DNA of 64,000 bases from contig NZ_JACSCX010000001.1 in the NCBI RefSeq assembly GCF_014333525.1, positions 372,001 through 436,000 of the forward strand, written 5' to 3'. Shown here one piece after another: positions 32,382-42,300 of this stretch. The notes under the pieces were generated by a model. That model did not search any database, was not told the origin of the DNA, and was given only the letters and a program-made list of their open reading frames with translations. The DNA comes from Hymenobacter puniceus (lineage in GTDB: Bacteria; Bacteroidota; Bacteroidia; Cytophagales; Hymenobacteraceae). The first letter of the stretch is position 1, and each line of letters starts with the position of its first letter. The translations under genes were made by a program, and so were the position numbers.

Positions 32382-33095
32382 TTAGATGGTGCCTTTCTCG
32401 GCAGCCTTCTTCAGCTTCTCGTTGGCGAAGATGGCAACCTCTACGCGGCGGTTGGCACTGCGGCCAGCTTCAGTAGAGTTATCAGCAATAGGCTGGCGCG
32501 AGCCGTAGCCTGTCACGGTGAAGCGCGAAGCATCTACACCCTGCTGCTGCGTGTAGTTGGCCACGGCCTGAGCCCGGCGCTGCGACAGTGGGTCGTTGAT
32601 GGCATCAGAACCGCTGGTGTCGGTGTGGCCTTCTACGATGACGTTAGTGTCGCCGTACTTGATGAGGGTCTTGGCCAGATCCTGGATGTTAGCCTGCGCG
32701 GCCGAAGTCAGGGCCGACGAGTTCTTGGCGAACAGCAAGCCGGAGTCGAAGGTAATCTTGATGCCCTCGCCTACCCGCTCTACTTTAGCACCGGCCATCT
32801 CCCGCTTCAGTTCAGCAGCCTGCTTGTCCATGCGGCGGCCAATCAGGGCGCCGGCACCGCCACCCACGGCGGCTCCAATGATGGCACCTTTCGCAGTACC
32901 CGACTTGCCACCAATTACGCGGCCCAACACGGCACCACCAGCTGCACCACCTAAGCCACCAATTACAGCGCCTTTAGCGGTTTTGCTCCATGGCTTCTTG
33001 GCAGTAGTAGTGCCGGCATCCTGAGCCTGCACTGTGCTGGTGCCAAACAAAAGCACCGCCATCATCAAAGCGAAAAGTGAACGAAGATTTTTCAT
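32382..33095 (-). CDS. OmpA-family protein with glycine zipper (YiaD-like)
   Basis: 237 residues with a signal peptide ending VQAQ. A glycine-zipper segment (GAVIGGLGGAAGGAVLGRVI, AIIGAAVGGGAGALIGRRMD) precedes an OmpA domain (about 110-225): IKITFDSGLLFAKNSSALTS, VIVEGHTDTSGSDAINDPLS, RRAQAVANYTQQQGVDASRF, SANRRVEVAIFANEK. The OmpA domain binds peptidoglycan and the zipper inserts in membrane. It is a paralogue of the next upstream gene (33472), differing mainly in the N-terminus: here a Sec signal, there a lipobox. The two have separate terminators, so separate transcription units. Confidence 0.9.
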   Translation of the reverse strand: MKNLRSLFALMMAVLLFGTSTVQAQDAGTTTAKKPWSKTAKGAVIGGLGGAAGGAVLGRVIGGKSGTAKGAIIGAAVGGGAGALIGRRMDKQAAELKREMAGAKVERVGEGIKITFDSGLLFAKNSSALTSAAQANIQDLAKTLIKYGDTNVIVEGHTDTSGSDAINDPLSQRRAQAVANYTQQQGVDASRFTVTGYGSRQPIADNSTEAGRSANRRVEVAIFANEKLKKAAEKGTI

Positions 33096-33420
33096 GAGTG
33101 AAAAAGAGGTTAAGGGGTTTCGGAGTTGGTAAGAGAAGAACAGAAAGAGCAGTGGCTAAAAGCAGAGTTGCTGCTTGCACCCAGCCGGTGCTTCACTGCG
33201 TGGCCAGGCAATTTGCAACCACCTTGCCAAAAACGCGCTTCAGCGTTTAAAATTGCTGAAAAGTTTGTTTCCAGCAATTACAAGCACTTTTCGCACAGGA
33301 TTATTTTTGCAAATAACCTTGATTCGCTGGATTTTAGCTGGCAACAATTTAGGCAGCTTTTCCGCAGCATTTGCCTTAGCATATATTCGCTCCGGTGCAA
33401 CTAGTGGCCCAACCTACACA
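33096..33420. other. intergenic control region between the two OmpA-family genes
   Basis: About 325 bp with an AT-rich core (33240-33400) and no gene I can support. It must contain the promoter of the minus-strand gene at 32382. No clear TAnnTTTG was found on that strand. Confidence 0.5.
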
Positions 33421-33451
33421 AAAAAAGGCCGCACATAGTGTGCGGCCTTTT
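33421..33451. terminator. intrinsic terminator of the lipoprotein OmpA gene
   Basis: Arms AAAAGGCCGCAC and GTGCGGCCTTTT with a 4-nt loop and A/T runs, 21 bp past the stop at 33472. Confidence 0.85.
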
Positions 33452-33471
33452 CCTTAATACTACCTGAATGC

Positions 33472-34218
33472 TTACAGCGTGCCGTTTTCAGCAGCTTTCT
33501 TCATTTTTTCGTTGGCGAAGATGGCAATTTCCACGCGGCGGTTTGCCTGCTTGCCGGCTTCCGTGGTGTTATCAGCAATAGGGTCCGAAGAACCGAGGCC
33601 TTTAGTGGTTACGCGGGCAGCATCAACACCCTGCGAGGTGGTGTAGTTGGCTACAGCCTGCGCGCGGCGCTCCGACAGCGGCTGGTTGATGGCATCTGAA
33701 CCGCTGGCATCGGTGTGGCCTTCTACCAATACGTTGGTGTCGGGGTACTTCTTCAGAATCTCGGCCATTTTCTGGATTTCGGTCATCGAAGCAGCACGCA
33801 GGTCGCTCTTGTTGGTGTCGAACAGGATACCGGAGTCGAAGGTGATTTTGATGCCTTCACCTACGCGCTCTACTTTGGCATTCTGCATGTCGCGCTGCAG
33901 TTCTTCGGCCTGCTTGTCCATTTTGCGGCCAATCAGGGCGCCACCGGTACCACCTACTGCAGCGCCGATGATGGCCCCAGCAGCCGTGCCGTTTTTGCCG
34001 CCAATCACGCGGCCGAGCACGCCACCTACTACGGCGCCGCCACCGGCCCCGATGATACCGCCTTTGGCAGTCTTGCTCATGCCGGTCTTGCGAGGGCCAG
34101 TACCGTTGGTATCAGGCGCGTCCGGAATGTTGGGGTTGCGGGGTTGAGAAGTGGCGCACGAGCCCAGCAGAAGGGTCAGGGCCATAAAAAACGACAGCAG
34201 CGAATTAGGAGCTTTCAT
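33472..34218 (-). CDS. OmpA-family lipoprotein with glycine zipper
   Basis: 248 residues. The leader ends in a lipobox (LTLLLGSC, Cys 21). The short Pro/Asn-rich linker is followed by a glycine zipper (GGIIGAGGGAVVGGVLGRVI, GAIIGAAVGGTGGALIGRKM) and an OmpA domain (IKITFDSGILFDTNKSDLRA, VLVEGHTDASGSDAINQPLS, QANRRVEIAIFANEKMKKAA). Very close paralogue of the gene at 32382, so a tandem duplication followed by a change in anchoring. It should tether the outer membrane to peptidoglycan. Confidence 0.9.
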   Translation of the reverse strand: MKAPNSLLSFFMALTLLLGSCATSQPRNPNIPDAPDTNGTGPRKTGMSKTAKGGIIGAGGGAVVGGVLGRVIGGKNGTAAGAIIGAAVGGTGGALIGRKMDKQAEELQRDMQNAKVERVGEGIKITFDSGILFDTNKSDLRAASMTEIQKMAEILKKYPDTNVLVEGHTDASGSDAINQPLSERRAQAVANYTTSQGVDAARVTTKGLGSSDPIADNTTEAGKQANRRVEIAIFANEKMKKAAENGTL

Positions 34219-34350
34219 TTAAATGAACGTAGGGAGTGAGAAAATCAAGTGAGGTTGGTCGTGCTTTACTGGCATTGCAGGTAAAATGTTCGCTCAATAT
34301 AGGCACTCATCTATATGTGGCAGTGTTTCAACCTGAAAAGTTGTTCCAGC

Positions 34351-34395
34351 AAAATGCCCGGCCTGCGCAGCAACGCTGCACAAACCGGGCGTTTT
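34351..34395. terminator. intrinsic terminator of accD
   Basis: Imperfect arms of about 20 nt (AAAATGCCCGG... with ...CCGGGCGTTTT), 18 bp past the minus-strand stop, A/T-flanked. Confidence 0.7.
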
Positions 34396-34413
34396 CAACA
34401 AGTGTGCCGAAAG

Positions 34414-35307
34414 TTAGCGGGCCCGCTGGCCAAGCTTGGCGCCAACCGGCTCAGCCACTTCTGTGGGGCGCAGCATGCCCAGCAAATCAGTGAGTTGCTG
34501 CTTAAGCTGCTTGCGGTCCACAATAAAGTCGAGGAAGCCATGCTCCAGCACAAACTCGGCGCTCTGGAAGCCTTTAGGCAAATCTTTGCCGATAGTTTCC
34601 TTGATAACGCGCGGCCCGGCAAAGCCGATGAGGGCGCCTGGCTCGGCAATGTTGAAGTCGCCGAGCATGGCAAACGAAGCCGTAACGCCGCCGGTAGTTG
34701 GGTCAGTGAGCAGCGAGATGTAAGGTACGCCAGCCTCGGAGAGCAAAGCCAGCTTAGCCGAGGTCTTGGCCATCTGCATCAGCGAGAAGCCGGCCTCCAT
34801 CATGCGGGCTCCACCGGAGCGCGAAATCATCAGGAACGGCTGGCGCTGCTGGCGGGCATAGTCAATGGCGCGGGCAATCTTCTCGCCTACCACCGAGCCC
34901 ATGGAGCCGCCAATAAAGCGGAAATCCATGGCAGCTACTACCAGGCCCTGGCCATTGGAGAGGCCGTGGGCCGTCCGGACGGCATCGCGCAGGCCGGTTA
35001 CCTTTTCAGTAGCCGTGAGGCGCTGCGGATATGCTTTGGTATCCACAAAGTGCAGCGGGTCACCGGAGTGCATGTCGGCATCCAGCTCCGTAAACTGCCC
35101 ATCGTCGAAAAGAAAATCGAAGTACTCGGCCGCGTCAATCCGGTCGTGGTGGTTGCAGTTGCCGCAGGTGGCCAGCAGGCGTTTGTGCTCGGCCATGGTA
35201 GCCACGGTTTTACACTCCGGGCATTTGTACCACAGCCCGTCCGGCGTCTCTTTTTTCTGCTCTGTCGGCGTGACAATGCCCTTTTCTACTCGCTTAAACC
35301 AAGACAT
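34414..35307 (-). CDS. accD: acetyl-CoA carboxylase carboxyltransferase subunit beta
   Basis: I start at the ATG at 35307 ([10 protein letters not shown]); a TTG 9 nt upstream is less likely. The 297-residue protein has the N-terminal zinc ribbon (C29, C32, C48, C51) and the crotonase-like carboxyltransferase core: [68 protein letters not shown]. With AccA it transfers the carboxyl from biotin to acetyl-CoA, the first step of fatty acid synthesis. An AT-rich palindrome overlies its upstream region. Confidence 0.97.
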   Translation of the reverse strand: MSWFKRVEKGIVTPTEQKKETPDGLWYKCPECKTVATMAEHKRLLATCGNCNHHDRIDAAEYFDFLFDDGQFTELDADMHSGDPLHFVDTKAYPQRLTATEKVTGLRDAVRTAHGLSNGQGLVVAAMDFRFIGGSMGSVVGEKIARAIDYARQQRQPFLMISRSGGARMMEAGFSLMQMAKTSAKLALLSEAGVPYISLLTDPTTGGVTASFAMLGDFNIAEPGALIGFAGPRVIKETIGKDLPKGFQSAEFVLEHGFLDFIVDRKQLKQQLTDLLGMLRPTEVAEPVGAKLGQRAR

Positions 35308-35313
35308 TTTGTT

Positions 35314-35446
35314 CAATTAAAAATTGAGAATTAAAAATTAAAAATTGGGGATTAACTCAATCAAAACTTCCGAAAAATCATCTTCCAAGCCTTAAAAAGC
35401 TGGTTTTATACGGAATTTTCAATTCTTAATTCTCAATTTTTAATTC
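35314..35446. repeat. AT-rich inverted repeat between accD and the aldolase gene
   Basis: 33-nt arms (35314-35346 and 35414-35446) pair at about 30 positions around a 67-nt centre. The arms are built from AATTAAAAATTGAGAATTAA-type words repeated within themselves. It fills the gap between the two genes and may be a mobile palindrome; it would also carry the accD promoter. Confidence 0.7.
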
Positions 35447-35450
35447 AAAC

Positions 35451-36503
35451 CTACGCCAGCGTGATGGCCGGGTCCAGGTATACGTCCTGGATGGCGTTGA
35501 GGAGTTGCACGCCCTCGGCGAAAGGCCGCTGGAACGCTTTGCGGCCTGAAATAAGACCTTGGCCACCGGCGCGCTTGTTGATGATGGCTGTGCGGACTGC
35601 CTCGGCCTGGTCGGTGGCGCCTTTACTTTCGCCGCCGGAGTTGATGAGGCCAATGCGCCCCATGTAGCAGTTGGCAACCTGATAACGGGTCAGGTCGATG
35701 GGGTTGTCGGAAGTCAGCTGGTCGTACATGGCCGGGAAGGTCTTGCCGAACTTGAGCGTGCTGAAGCCGCCATTGTTTTCGGGCAGCTTCTGCTTGATGA
35801 TGTCGGCCTGGATGGTGACGCCGAGGTGGTTGGCCTGGCCGGTGAGGTCGGCCGATACATGAAAGTCTTTGTCGGCAGTTTTGAAGGCGTTGTTGCGGGT
35901 GTAGCACCAAAGTACCGTGGCCAACCCTAGCTCGTGCGCCAGCGCAAACGCCTCGCTCACCTCCTGCAACTGCCGGCCCGACTCTTCGGACCCGAAATAG
36001 ATGGTGGCTCCTACCGCCGTGGCGCCCAGGTTCCAGGCCTCCTTCACCGAGCCGAACATAATCTGGTCGAACTTATTGGGATAAGTCAGCAGCTCGTTGT
36101 GGTTGATTTTAACCAGAAACGGGATTTTGTGGGCGTAGCGCCGCGCCACTGCGCCAAACGTGCCGAAGGTGGTGGCTACGGCGTTGCAGCCGCCTTCCAC
36201 GGCCAGCCGGATGATGTTTTCGGGGTCGAAGTACATGGGGTTGGGCCCAAACGAAGAGCCGGCCGTGTGCTCGATGCCCTGGTCGACGGGCAGGATGCTG
36301 AGGTAGCCGGTGCCGCCCAGCCGCCCGTGGTGGTAGAGCTGGCCCAGGCTGCGCAATACCTGCGGCGTGCGGTTGCCGGGCACAAAGCAGCGGTCCAGAA
36401 AGTCGGGGCCAGGCTGGTGCAGCAGCTCTTTGCTGATGGTTTTGCACTCGTGCTGAAGCAGCGCCTCGGTTTCGGCGCTCAGGGAAGCAGTAGGAGAAGC
36501 CAT
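35451..36503 (-). CDS. class I fructose-bisphosphate aldolase (DhnA/FbaB type)
   Basis: I choose the ATG at 36503 ([16 protein letters not shown]), giving 350 residues; the open frame continues upstream without protein character and past the promoter. Landmarks are [45 protein letters not shown] (probable Schiff-base region), [25 protein letters not shown] and the C-terminal [20 protein letters not shown] phosphate-binding segment. It interconverts fructose-1,6-bisphosphate with triose phosphates in glycolysis/gluconeogenesis. Its own -7 element lies at 36540-36547. Confidence 0.92.
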   Translation of the reverse strand: MASPTASLSAETEALLQHECKTISKELLHQPGPDFLDRCFVPGNRTPQVLRSLGQLYHHGRLGGTGYLSILPVDQGIEHTAGSSFGPNPMYFDPENIIRLAVEGGCNAVATTFGTFGAVARRYAHKIPFLVKINHNELLTYPNKFDQIMFGSVKEAWNLGATAVGATIYFGSEESGRQLQEVSEAFALAHELGLATVLWCYTRNNAFKTADKDFHVSADLTGQANHLGVTIQADIIKQKLPENNGGFSTLKFGKTFPAMYDQLTSDNPIDLTRYQVANCYMGRIGLINSGGESKGATDQAEAVRTAIINKRAGGQGLISGRKAFQRPFAEGVQLLNAIQDVYLDPAITLA

Positions 36504-36539
36504 AGCAGAAGGAAAAAAGGGGCCACTGAAATCAGCCGC

Positions 36540-36547
36540 CAAATATA
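36540..36547 (-). promoter_or_regulatory. -7 promoter element of the aldolase gene
   Basis: TATATTTG on the minus strand matches TAnnTTTG, 37 bp upstream of the chosen ATG, which supports that start. Confidence 0.5.
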
Positions 36548-36662
36548 GGTTGAAAATCGGTTGATTGCGGGGCAGCATTGCAACATGCGGCAGCCCCTGA
36601 GTACCTTGCTGCGGGATGTAGCGAGTCAACCGCCCGGCAGCCCGAATCTGGCTTTTCAACTT

Positions 36663-37688
36663 GTGAATTCCGTGAAAAAATCCGCTTCTCTGTTTCCTGC
36701 GCTGGCCCTGGCCGCGGCCTTCGTGTTGCCCGGCTGCGTGGCCTCCAAAAAGTACGACGACCTGAAGGCCCGGCAGGCTTCTACAGAACAAGGCAAAGCG
36801 GAAGCAGAGCGCCAGCAGCGCACCGCCGTAGCGGAGCTACGCAAAGCCACCGACGAGCTGACTGAGCTGCGCCTGCAAACCAAGCGCCTCACCGACGACT
36901 CCACCCAAACCGGCAATGCCCTGCGCCGCACCCGACAGCTTTACACCCAACTCACCGACAGCTACGACAAGCTACTGAAAAACTCCGACCGGGAACTGGC
37001 CAACAAGTCATCGGACTACAACAAAGTAGCGCAGGATCTGGCCCGCCGTGAGGCCGAGCTGGGGGAGCTGGATGCCGGCCTACGCCGCAGCCGTGCCGAT
37101 ATCGACAAGCTGAACGCCGACCTGAAAACCCGCGAGGCGCGCCTGGCCGAACTGCAAAAGGCGCTGGCCGAGAAAGATAAGGCCGTGAACGACCTGCGCG
37201 CCAGTGTCACGAATGCATTGCGTGGCTTCCAGGGCACCGACCTGCAGGTGCAGATGAAGGACGGAAAAGTATATGTGTCGTTGTCGGAGCAGCTGCTGTT
37301 TAAGTCGGGCTCGACGAAGGTGGACCCCAAGGGACAGGAGGCGCTCAAGCAGCTGGCCGCTGTGCTCCAGCAGCAGCCCGACGTGAACGTGGTGGTAGAA
37401 GGCCACACCGACAACGTGCCATTCAGCCGCGCTGCCGGAGCCATGCAGGACAACTGGGACTTGAGCGTGCTGCGGGCCACCGAAATTGCACGGTTGCTGG
37501 CCGCGGGTGGCGTGCCGCCGCAGCGCGTCACGGCTTCAGGCCGCAGCCAGTACGTGCCCGTGGCTGCCAACGACTCGCCCCAGAATAAGGCCCTCAACCG
37601 CCGCACCGAAATCATTCTGACGCCGAAGCTCAACGAGCTGTTCAAGATTCTGGACTCCAACTCCTCATCGACGACGGGCGGGAAATAA
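36663..37688 (+). CDS. OmpA-family lipoprotein with long coiled coil
   Basis: No ATG fits; I propose GTG at 36663 ([20 protein letters not shown]) or GTG at 36672. Either gives a lipobox AFVLPGC. The longer in-frame TTG/ATG starts at 36561/36585 add residues that do not look like a leader. About 341 residues: a coiled coil from about 35 to 190 (many [12 protein letters not shown]-type heptads, then [20 protein letters not shown]), then an OmpA domain ([72 protein letters not shown]). It should span from the outer membrane to peptidoglycan. It shares a 159-bp divergent region with the aldolase gene. Confidence 0.85.
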   Translation: MNSVKKSASLFPALALAAAFVLPGCVASKKYDDLKARQASTEQGKAEAERQQRTAVAELRKATDELTELRLQTKRLTDDSTQTGNALRRTRQLYTQLTDSYDKLLKNSDRELANKSSDYNKVAQDLARREAELGELDAGLRRSRADIDKLNADLKTREARLAELQKALAEKDKAVNDLRASVTNALRGFQGTDLQVQMKDGKVYVSLSEQLLFKSGSTKVDPKGQEALKQLAAVLQQQPDVNVVVEGHTDNVPFSRAAGAMQDNWDLSVLRATEIARLLAAGGVPPQRVTASGRSQYVPVAANDSPQNKALNRRTEIILTPKLNELFKILDSNSSSTTGGK

Positions 37689-37789
37689 ATAACACTGGAA
37701 TCGTTTTTATCCAACACATTATCAACTACTTTCAAGGGTAGCCGCCAACGGTTGCCCTTTATTGTTTTCATCTTTATTTCCCCTTACTT

Positions 37790-39331
37790 ATGCACGCATA
37801 TTTCCGCATCCGCTTTCTGCTGCTGGGTTGTTTATTGCTGATGAGTGGGCTCGGAGCCCAAGCCAGCCACGTACTGGGCGGCGACCTTGACTACGCTTAT
37901 ATTCCCGGCTCGGCCTCGCAATACCGCATCACGGCGCGGCTGTACAGCAACCCGGCCGATGCTGGCACTAATTTTCCGGACCCTAGAATCATGTTTTTGT
38001 CCGGCACCCAAAATGGGTGCGCTAGCACTTCTGCCAGTAACTTTCAACTGCAAGTGCCGCGCTTGCAGCTCATGCGCCGGGCGTTGGGCTGTGCTGTCAA
38101 CGGGCGCAGCTACAACATCAGCCAATACGAAGCCACGGTAACTCTATTACCGGGACAATGGACCCTCAAGGTTATCGAGGAACTGCGCTCAGGCGGTATG
38201 CTGAACCTGAATACCACCGATACCGAAGGCTTCTACATGACAGCTTATCTGGATAACTCCAGTGGTCTGACCAACAACTCACCGCGCTTCACTTCCTTCG
38301 CGCTGCCCTACGTGTGCGGCAGCCAGCCGTACCGCTACAGCTTTAGCACCTTTGAGCCCAATGGCGACTCGCTGGTGTATCGTTCCGTGCAGCCACTTTC
38401 AGCTACTATAACCAATCAGGGTTGTGGCACTGCTATTGCGTACGCCAGCTATGCCGCCGGGCAGTTTCAGGATCCTATTACTGGGCAGACGGCTACTTAT
38501 CCAGCGGGCCAATTTACAGCTGGATTTCCCGTATTGTCCTTCAGGGCAATTAATGGCGTGGCGGTGCCGCAATTTGAGCTGAACGCCGCCAATGGTGACC
38601 TGCAGACCACGCCGGTGGCGGCGCGCGGCCTCAATACCGTGGTAGTGCAGGTAGACGAGTACCGCCGCGTGAATGGCACCTGGGCACGTATCGGCAGTGT
38701 AATGCGCGACGTAGTGTACTCTGTGTTCGATGCAAATGGCAACCGCAACCCCAGCTTTTCAAGCCTGCAGATTGCCGGCGCCAACCAGCCCCTCAACCAG
38801 CCGATTGTGGTGCAGCGCGGCCAGAGTATTGCGCTAACGCTCACGGCCGCTGACCCCGACGCGGGCCAGGCGGTACAAATCAGCAGCGACGTGGCCTCTG
38901 TTATCCCCGGTGCTTCTTTTCAGCGGCAGGGAACCAGCCAGGCAGTGCTGAGCTGGCAGGTACCGGCTACGTTGCCACTAGGCTGCTACTCCTTCACCGT
39001 GACGGTTATGGACGACAACTGCCCGAACAGCGGCTCGGAAGTGCGCACCATCAATTTTCTGGTTTCGGCACAGGCGTTGGGTATAGCCAGAAGCCGCGCC
39101 CAGGTGCTCTCAACCTACCCCATGCCGTTCCGCAGCCAGGTGCAGTTCCGGCTGCCCACGCCCGGCGTGCAGCCCGTGTATATCACCGATGGCCTGGGCC
39201 GGCTCATGGCCACGCTGCAGAGCCGTCCTGACGGCAGTGTGAACTGGGCGCCGGCCGCTGAAGTGCCGGCCGGCGCGTACTTCGCCCGGCCTGGCTCCGG
39301 CGAGGCTGTGTTTCGGCTGTTGCGAGAATAA
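37790..39331 (+). CDS. secreted Ig-like surface protein with T9SS-type C-terminal domain
   Basis: 513 residues with a signal peptide (to about QAS). The mature start SHVLGGDLDYAYIPGSASQY belongs to a group of Bacteroidota surface proteins that begin with a SH(I/V)xGG(E/D) beta-domain, sometimes annotated as gliding-motility-related. Several Ig-like or cadherin-like stretches follow (LTAADPDAGQAVQISSDVAS, TLPLGCYSFTVTVMDDNCPN). The end (STYPMPFRSQVQFRLPTPGV ... GAYFARPGSGEAVFRLLRE) is a type A T9SS sorting domain with YPMPF in place of YPNPF. Exported by Sec and then the type IX system; the ligand is unknown. Confidence 0.8.
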   Translation: MHAYFRIRFLLLGCLLLMSGLGAQASHVLGGDLDYAYIPGSASQYRITARLYSNPADAGTNFPDPRIMFLSGTQNGCASTSASNFQLQVPRLQLMRRALGCAVNGRSYNISQYEATVTLLPGQWTLKVIEELRSGGMLNLNTTDTEGFYMTAYLDNSSGLTNNSPRFTSFALPYVCGSQPYRYSFSTFEPNGDSLVYRSVQPLSATITNQGCGTAIAYASYAAGQFQDPITGQTATYPAGQFTAGFPVLSFRAINGVAVPQFELNAANGDLQTTPVAARGLNTVVVQVDEYRRVNGTWARIGSVMRDVVYSVFDANGNRNPSFSSLQIAGANQPLNQPIVVQRGQSIALTLTAADPDAGQAVQISSDVASVIPGASFQRQGTSQAVLSWQVPATLPLGCYSFTVTVMDDNCPNSGSEVRTINFLVSAQALGIARSRAQVLSTYPMPFRSQVQFRLPTPGVQPVYITDGLGRLMATLQSRPDGSVNWAPAAEVPAGAYFARPGSGEAVFRLLRE

Positions 39332-39379
39332 GGCTTTACTGGTGGCAGTAAGCCAAACAGCATTCAAGACAAATTGGGG

Positions 39380-42300
39380 TTACCTAAGCAGTCGGAACTG
39401 CGCCTGATACCCCTCTCCTACTACTCGCAGCAGATACATGCCAGGCTCCAGCCCCAGGGCCGAGAAGTCCAGGGAGAAACGTTTGCGGCCTGGCGCCAAC
39501 TGTAGTGCACCTTCTGCTCTGGCAAGGCCTACCGCCGATACCAGCGTATAGCGCAGCAGCTGGTTCGGCGCGGCAGATAGCTCCAGGGTGTAGCGGCCGT
39601 CGGGCGAAGGGTTGGGATGCAGCGTGGCAGTGCGGCCTGGTGCTGTGGTGGCTGCACCGGAAGCGGCCAGAGCTCGGGCTGCTGTACTCGTACTACGCCA
39701 CAGCTCCAGGCCGGACAGGTTGACGGTGCCACCAGTGCTGGTCAGGGCCAGCGTGCCGGCCGCCGGCACGCTCACCTCGTACGGGCCCAGCCTGGCCCAC
39801 TGCCCGGCCGCGCCGCTGTTGTAGTTGCTCGCCACCGCCTGCCCGTTCAGACTCAGCGAAAACACCTCGGGGTAGTTGTCTTCCCATACATACGCCCACA
39901 CCCGGTACTGGCCCGCCGGCACGCCGCTGAGCGTCGCACTCAGGCCCGTCAGCTTCCAGGCCGAGCTGCGGATCATGCCCGTGCGCGGCGCGTCGGTAGT
40001 GGGCACCAAGGGCACGGCGTTGTTGCTGAACACCGAGCCGTTGGTGGTGAAGCCCGCGGCCGTGCCTGCCTCCCAGGTGTTGCCGTCCAGGCTCAGCGCC
40101 GGCCCGCCCACGTTGATGGCCCGGTAGAATGCGTAGCTCGTGCCACCGCCCGGCGCCGGATTCACCAGCACGCTCACCTGGTCAGGCGCGCTGCTGGCGT
40201 TGGCGTTGTCGCGGACCACCAGACTGAACACGTAGCTGCCCGCCACCAACCCGCTGACGGTGGGCTGGGCCACGGCCAGCGAAGAAAACACGGCCGTGTT
40301 CGGCCCGCTCACCTGGCTCCAGTTGTAGGCGCTGATCGTGCCATCGGCGTCGGTGCCGCTGCCTTGCAACTGCACACTATTGGTAGGCAGCGTGAGCGTC
40401 TGGTCCGGCCCGGCAGCGGCTACCGGCACCTGGTTGCCCGGTGGTGGTGCGGTACCCAGCCGCCACAGCTCCAGGCCGGACAGATTCATGGTGCCGCCCG
40501 TACTGCTGATTTGCACGGTGCCGTCTGTGCCCACAGTTATGTCATAGGGGCCGGGGTTATTCCAGGTACCGGCAGGTCCGCTGTTGTAGTTAGGTGCGAC
40601 TATCTGCCCGTTGATGGCCAGCGAAAACACTTCAGCATTATTGTCTTCCCACACATACACCCACACCCGGTACTGCCCGGCCGGCACGCCGCTGAGCGTG
40701 GCGGTCAGGCCGCTGGGGTTGTAAGCCGAGTTGCGGATCATGGCGGTGCGTGGCGCGTCGGTAGTGGGCACCAAGGGTACTGAATTGTCAGTGAATACAA
40801 AGCCGTTTGTGTTGAATCCTGTGGCCGTGCCCGCCTCCCAGGTGTTGCCGTCCAGGCTCAGTGCCGGCCCGCCCACGTTGATGGCTCGGTAGAAGCTCAG
40901 GGTGGGGGCTGAGGCACAATCCGGGTTCAGGCGCATTTCCTGAGTGGTAGCCAGGCCCGCGGCGTCAGTTACGGTCAGTACTATGCGGTAGTAGTAAGTT
41001 TCGGCGCCGCAGCCCACGGGCGTGGTAGTCAGGGTGGCCTCAGGGGTGGTCTGCACGGGTTCGGGGTGCTGGTGGTCGGCGTGGTGCAGAAAGCACTGCC
41101 ACCGGTAGCTAAGCTGAGCAGTGCCATGCTCGGTATCCGCCACAGAGGCACGCAGCACAAACGCCGACTGGGTCGCCACCGAATACAGTGTGTTGGGCGC
41201 CGGACTGGTAATCGTGACCTGGGGCGGGGTATTATTGGCTGAAATCAGCAGGGTGGCCTGTCCCGTCAGGCCCTGCGGGTCCGTCACGGTTAGGCGCACA
41301 GTATACGGTGTGGGTGTTCCGGCAGGGGCCACGAAGCTATGGGTTGGGTTGGCAGCCGTGCTACTGGAGCCGTCGCCGAAGTCCCAGCGGTAGCTGAGCA
41401 GCTGATTTTCTGGGTCGGTGGAGGTGCTGCCCGTAAACTGCACGCTCAGCGGGCTGGGCCCGAACCTTAGGTTGGAGCTGGCCACAGCCACCGGTGCCTG
41501 ATTGGAGGCCGTATACGTTACCTTGATGATTTCAGAAGGGAAGTTGATATAGTAGAGGCCGGGTGTGGTAGGATGCACGGCCAACCCCACGGCCACGGCG
41601 CCATCAGAAATGAAATTGCCTACTACCGAAGGAACGTTGGTGCCACTCACGGCCATGTTGCGAATCCAGCCCCCCGAATAGTCGCCAAAGAAGTAGGTGT
41701 TCTGGTACTGGGCCGGAAAATCATTGTGAGGATAAAAAACCCCACCCACGCTGGCGCTGCCCCCAAACTGTGGTCCCGCTACCGGCGAGCCAGCCGCCCC
41801 CAGGTTAACGACACCCGGTGTGCTGCCCGTGAAAATACCTGTCCGGGAGGGCCCGCCATTGTGGCCCCAATCGATGAGCGGGCGTGTGTGTACGAAGGTG
41901 GGTATCGAGTTGGGAATGGCCTGCCCACCGCATGGATTCAGGAAGGTGGCGGTGCCACTGGGTGTGGCCTGCGTTATCAGGTTCTGGAACGTGAAATACT
42001 GCTGTGTGCAGCCATTGATGCCGTACTGCGGATTGGGCGCGTACGGATTGGGCTGCGTGCGGCCCATGTAGGTGGTGTTGGCTTCCAGGCCCTCAAACAG
42101 CGGCCAGCCCATGTTCTGGCCAGCCCGACTCACCACCTCCACTTCTTCCCAGGTGAAGTAGCCTACATTGCCGACGTACAGCGTGCCGGGGTTGCCATCG
42201 GCAGGGCTGGCGCTTCCCGTGCCGGGCCGGCGCGTCATGCGAAATGGGTTGCGGAAGCCCAGGGCCCATACCTTGGAGCACGGCGCCTGCGGGTCGGAAG

